From an uncultured Treponema sp. (GTDB lineage Bacteria > Spirochaetota > Spirochaetia > Treponematales > Treponemataceae), in assembly GCA_947176045.1 (NCBI GenBank), contig CAMWPF010000064.1, positions 1 through 7,345 of the forward strand: 7,345 nt of DNA, given 5' to 3'. Below, piece after piece: positions 6,139-7,345 of the stretch. Under the pieces are notes generated by a model that saw only the letters and a list, made by a program, of their open reading frames with translations, had not been told where the DNA came from and did not search any database. Each line of letters begins with the position of its first letter. Position 1 is the first letter of the stretch. The translations under genes were made by a program, and so were the position numbers.

Positions 6139-7213
6139 AGCAGATTCCTGTAGAGCGGGCGCCCGCGATGAGCGGATCATCGAGCGGAACATTTTTGACT
6201 TTGCCCGCGCTTTCCTCCAACGGAAACCCGACAATCTTGTTATCTTGCATGGCGACGAGCCTTCCGAATTCCTCCCGCGCCAAAAATTCCACCGCCGAAA
6301 CGCCGAAATTCGTCGCAAGCACCCGGTCATACGGCGACGGCGTGCCGCCGCGCTGCAAATAACCGAGCACCGTGACGCGCGACTCCAATCCCGTCGCCTG
6401 CTCAAGCTCATGGGCGACGCGGTAGCCGATGGACTGCGGCATTTCCAGACGCGACTTTTTGAACGCCTTCTTGTCGAGCTTCGCCTCTTCCTTGGAAAGC
6501 GCGCCCTCCGCAACAACGACAATTGAAAATTCCTTGCCGGCATCGCGGCGCGCAAGAATCTGCTGCGCGACGGAATTGATGTCGTACGGAATCTCCGGCA
6601 GGAGGACGACGTCGCCGCCGCCCGCAATTCCCGAATACAGGCCGAGCCAGCCCGCCTTGTGTCCCATGACTTCGACGACCATGACGCGGCTGTGGCTGTG
6701 GGCGGTCGTGTGGATCCGGTCGATCGCCTCCGTAGCGACGTCAACCGCCGTATGGAATCCGAACGTGATGTCCGTTCCCACAATGTCGTTGTCGATAGTC
6801 TTCGGAAGTCCGACGACGTTCAGCCCTTCCTTCGCGAGAAGGCTGCCCGTCGTATTCGTGCCGTTGCCGCCGAGGACGACAAGCGCGTCCAGCTTCCATT
6901 TCTTATAGTTCTTTTTGATTGAATCAATCGGAAGCAACCCCGTCTCCGGATTGACGACCGGATTTTTGAACGGCTTGTCGCGCGCAGTTCCCAGAATCGT
7001 GCCGCCGCGCGTAAGGATTCCCGAAACGTCGTCCGCATGAATCATAAATCCGTCCCCGTTGACGAGACCGCGGTACCCGTTCCGGATGCCGATGATTTTC
7101 ATCCCGTAATTAATCATGGCGGAGCGGCAGACTCCGCGGATTGCCGCGTTCAGGCCCGGCGCGTCGCCGCCGGACGTCAAAATACCGATAGTTCTAACAG
7201 CCGTCTTTTTCAT
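6128..7213 (-). CDS. pfkA: 6-phosphofructokinase, long-clade (group III-like)
   Basis: A cytoplasmic enzyme of 361 residues that phosphorylates fructose 6-phosphate to fructose 1,6-bisphosphate in glycolysis. Motifs in order: TSGGDAPGLNAAIRG (13-27), GYRGL (46-50), GGNGT (115-119), PKTIDND (137-143) with catalytic D141, EVMGHKAGW (181-189), AEGAL (235-239) and GYLQRGGTPSPYDR (284-297). It is longer than the roughly 320-residue E. coli enzyme. At the two positions used to separate donors it has glycine (GGNG) as in ATP enzymes, and lysine before TIDND as in PPi or mixed enzymes, with Asn replacing the usual Asp of GGDG. ATP is the likely donor, though this is not certain. Start: ATG at 7213. 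It has no Shine-Dalgarno sequence, and a -10 box lies six bases upstream. It heads the minus-strand operon and overlaps the FMN enzyme gene by 11 bases. Confidence 0.95.
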   Translation of the reverse strand: MKKTAVRTIGILTSGGDAPGLNAAIRGVCRSAMINYGMKIIGIRNGYRGLVNGDGFMIHADDVSGILTRGGTILGTARDKPFKNPVVNPETGLLPIDSIKKNYKKWKLDALVVLGGNGTNTTGSLLAKEGLNVVGLPKTIDNDIVGTDITFGFHTAVDVATEAIDRIHTTAHSHSRVMVVEVMGHKAGWLGLYSGIAGGGDVVLLPEIPYDINSVAQQILARRDAGKEFSIVVVAEGALSKEEAKLDKKAFKKSRLEMPQSIGYRVAHELEQATGLESRVTVLGYLQRGGTPSPYDRVLATNFGVSAVEFLAREEFGRLVAMQDNKIVGFPLEESAGKVKNVPLDDPLIAGARSTGICFGD

Positions 7214-7219
7214 AAGGCA

Positions 7220-7249
7220 ATTATATCAGCATTTCAATCGTGTCCGCAA
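7220..7249 (-). promoter_or_regulatory. Extended -10 promoter of the pfk operon, probably leaderless
   Basis: On the minus strand TGATATAAT (7228-7220) is a perfect extended -10, with TATAAT at 7225-7220. A partial -35, TTGCGG (7249-7244), lies 18 bases upstream. Only six bases separate TATAAT from the pfk ATG, so the expected transcription start falls on or next to the A of the start codon. The intervening TTGCCTT contains no Shine-Dalgarno sequence. Both facts fit a leaderless mRNA. Confidence 0.65.
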
Positions 7250-7256
7250 GAATTTT

Positions 7257-7345
7257 ATGACAGATTGCGCTTTCGGATGGAACGCGGGCGGCGGGGCTTC
7301 CGGGCTTGCGCGGCTTCCCTGCGGTCGGTGCGCACGGAAGAACGC
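7257..7345. other. Unassigned GC-rich segment at the right edge
   Basis: This stretch upstream of pfk is open in at least one frame on each strand. On the plus strand an ATG at 7257 runs to the edge as a Gly/Cys/Arg-rich peptide with no clear Shine-Dalgarno sequence. On the minus strand a Pro/Arg-rich frame enters from the edge and stops at 7228-7226, inside the pfk -10 region. Neither peptide resembles a family I know. It contains a GTGCGCAC palindrome (7328-7335) and two copies of GGCTTCC. It may be the 3' end of another gene, an intergenic repeat or plain spacer. Confidence 0.3.

Noticed and set aside
6139..6783. Extended open frame upstream of the FMN enzyme reaching back into pfk
   Set aside because: The translated region is Arg/Ser-rich shadow of pfk in another frame; family similarity begins only near 6138.
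1..7345. CRISPR array, tRNA/rRNA genes, insertion sequences, toxin-antitoxin or phage genes
   Set aside because: No regularly spaced repeats, cloverleaf-like sequence, transposase motifs or terminal inverted repeats were seen; the coding content is fully explained by seven ordinary genes.

Overview
The window looks like a piece of a moderately GC-rich bacterial chromosome with tightly packed, overlapping genes. The protein types (a long-clade 6-phosphofructokinase, a pyridoxamine kinase of the PdxK/PdxY type, a cysteine-rich FMN enzyme of the kind common in anaerobes, and a Wzz-like protein) together with long poly-C runs suggest an anaerobic host-associated bacterium. A Treponema-like spirochaete is my best guess, with low to moderate confidence; nothing in the window fixes the taxon.

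Layout. Positions 1-246 are a non-coding leader with a 12-base poly-C run and candidate promoter elements. Four plus-strand genes then form a compact operon: a Wzz/chain-length-determinant protein (247-1341), a FAD-dependent oxidoreductase of the phytoene desaturase/RetSat class (1338-2831), a pyridoxamine/pyridoxal kinase (2864-3700) and a membrane-anchored YdcF/SanA-type DUF218 protein (3693-4559). Three minus-strand genes face them: 6-phosphofructokinase (7213-6128), an alpha-hydroxy-acid-oxidase-like FMN enzyme (6138-5203, probable TTG start) and a SAM-dependent methyltransferase (5176-4553). The two operons converge and their last genes overlap by 7 bases, inside a 7-bp inverted repeat. 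The right edge (about 7257-7345) is a GC-rich stretch I cannot assign.

How the genes may work together. The plus-strand operon mixes envelope functions (Wzz, DUF218) with a flavin enzyme and cofactor salvage. The minus-strand operon couples a glycolytic enzyme to a flavin enzyme and a methyltransferase of unknown substrate. No pathway is complete here.

Most interesting signal. Two long cytosine runs lie in the same operon. One (C12, 60-71) sits in the spacer of a candidate -35/-10 promoter upstream of the wzz-like gene. The other (C9, 1346-1354) forms codons 4-6 of the oxidoreductase gene, where a gain or loss of one C stops translation after about 32-35 codons. This is the architecture of a phase-variable locus, controlled both in transcription and in reading frame. 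A second point is an extended -10 promoter so close to the phosphofructokinase ATG that the transcript may be leaderless.
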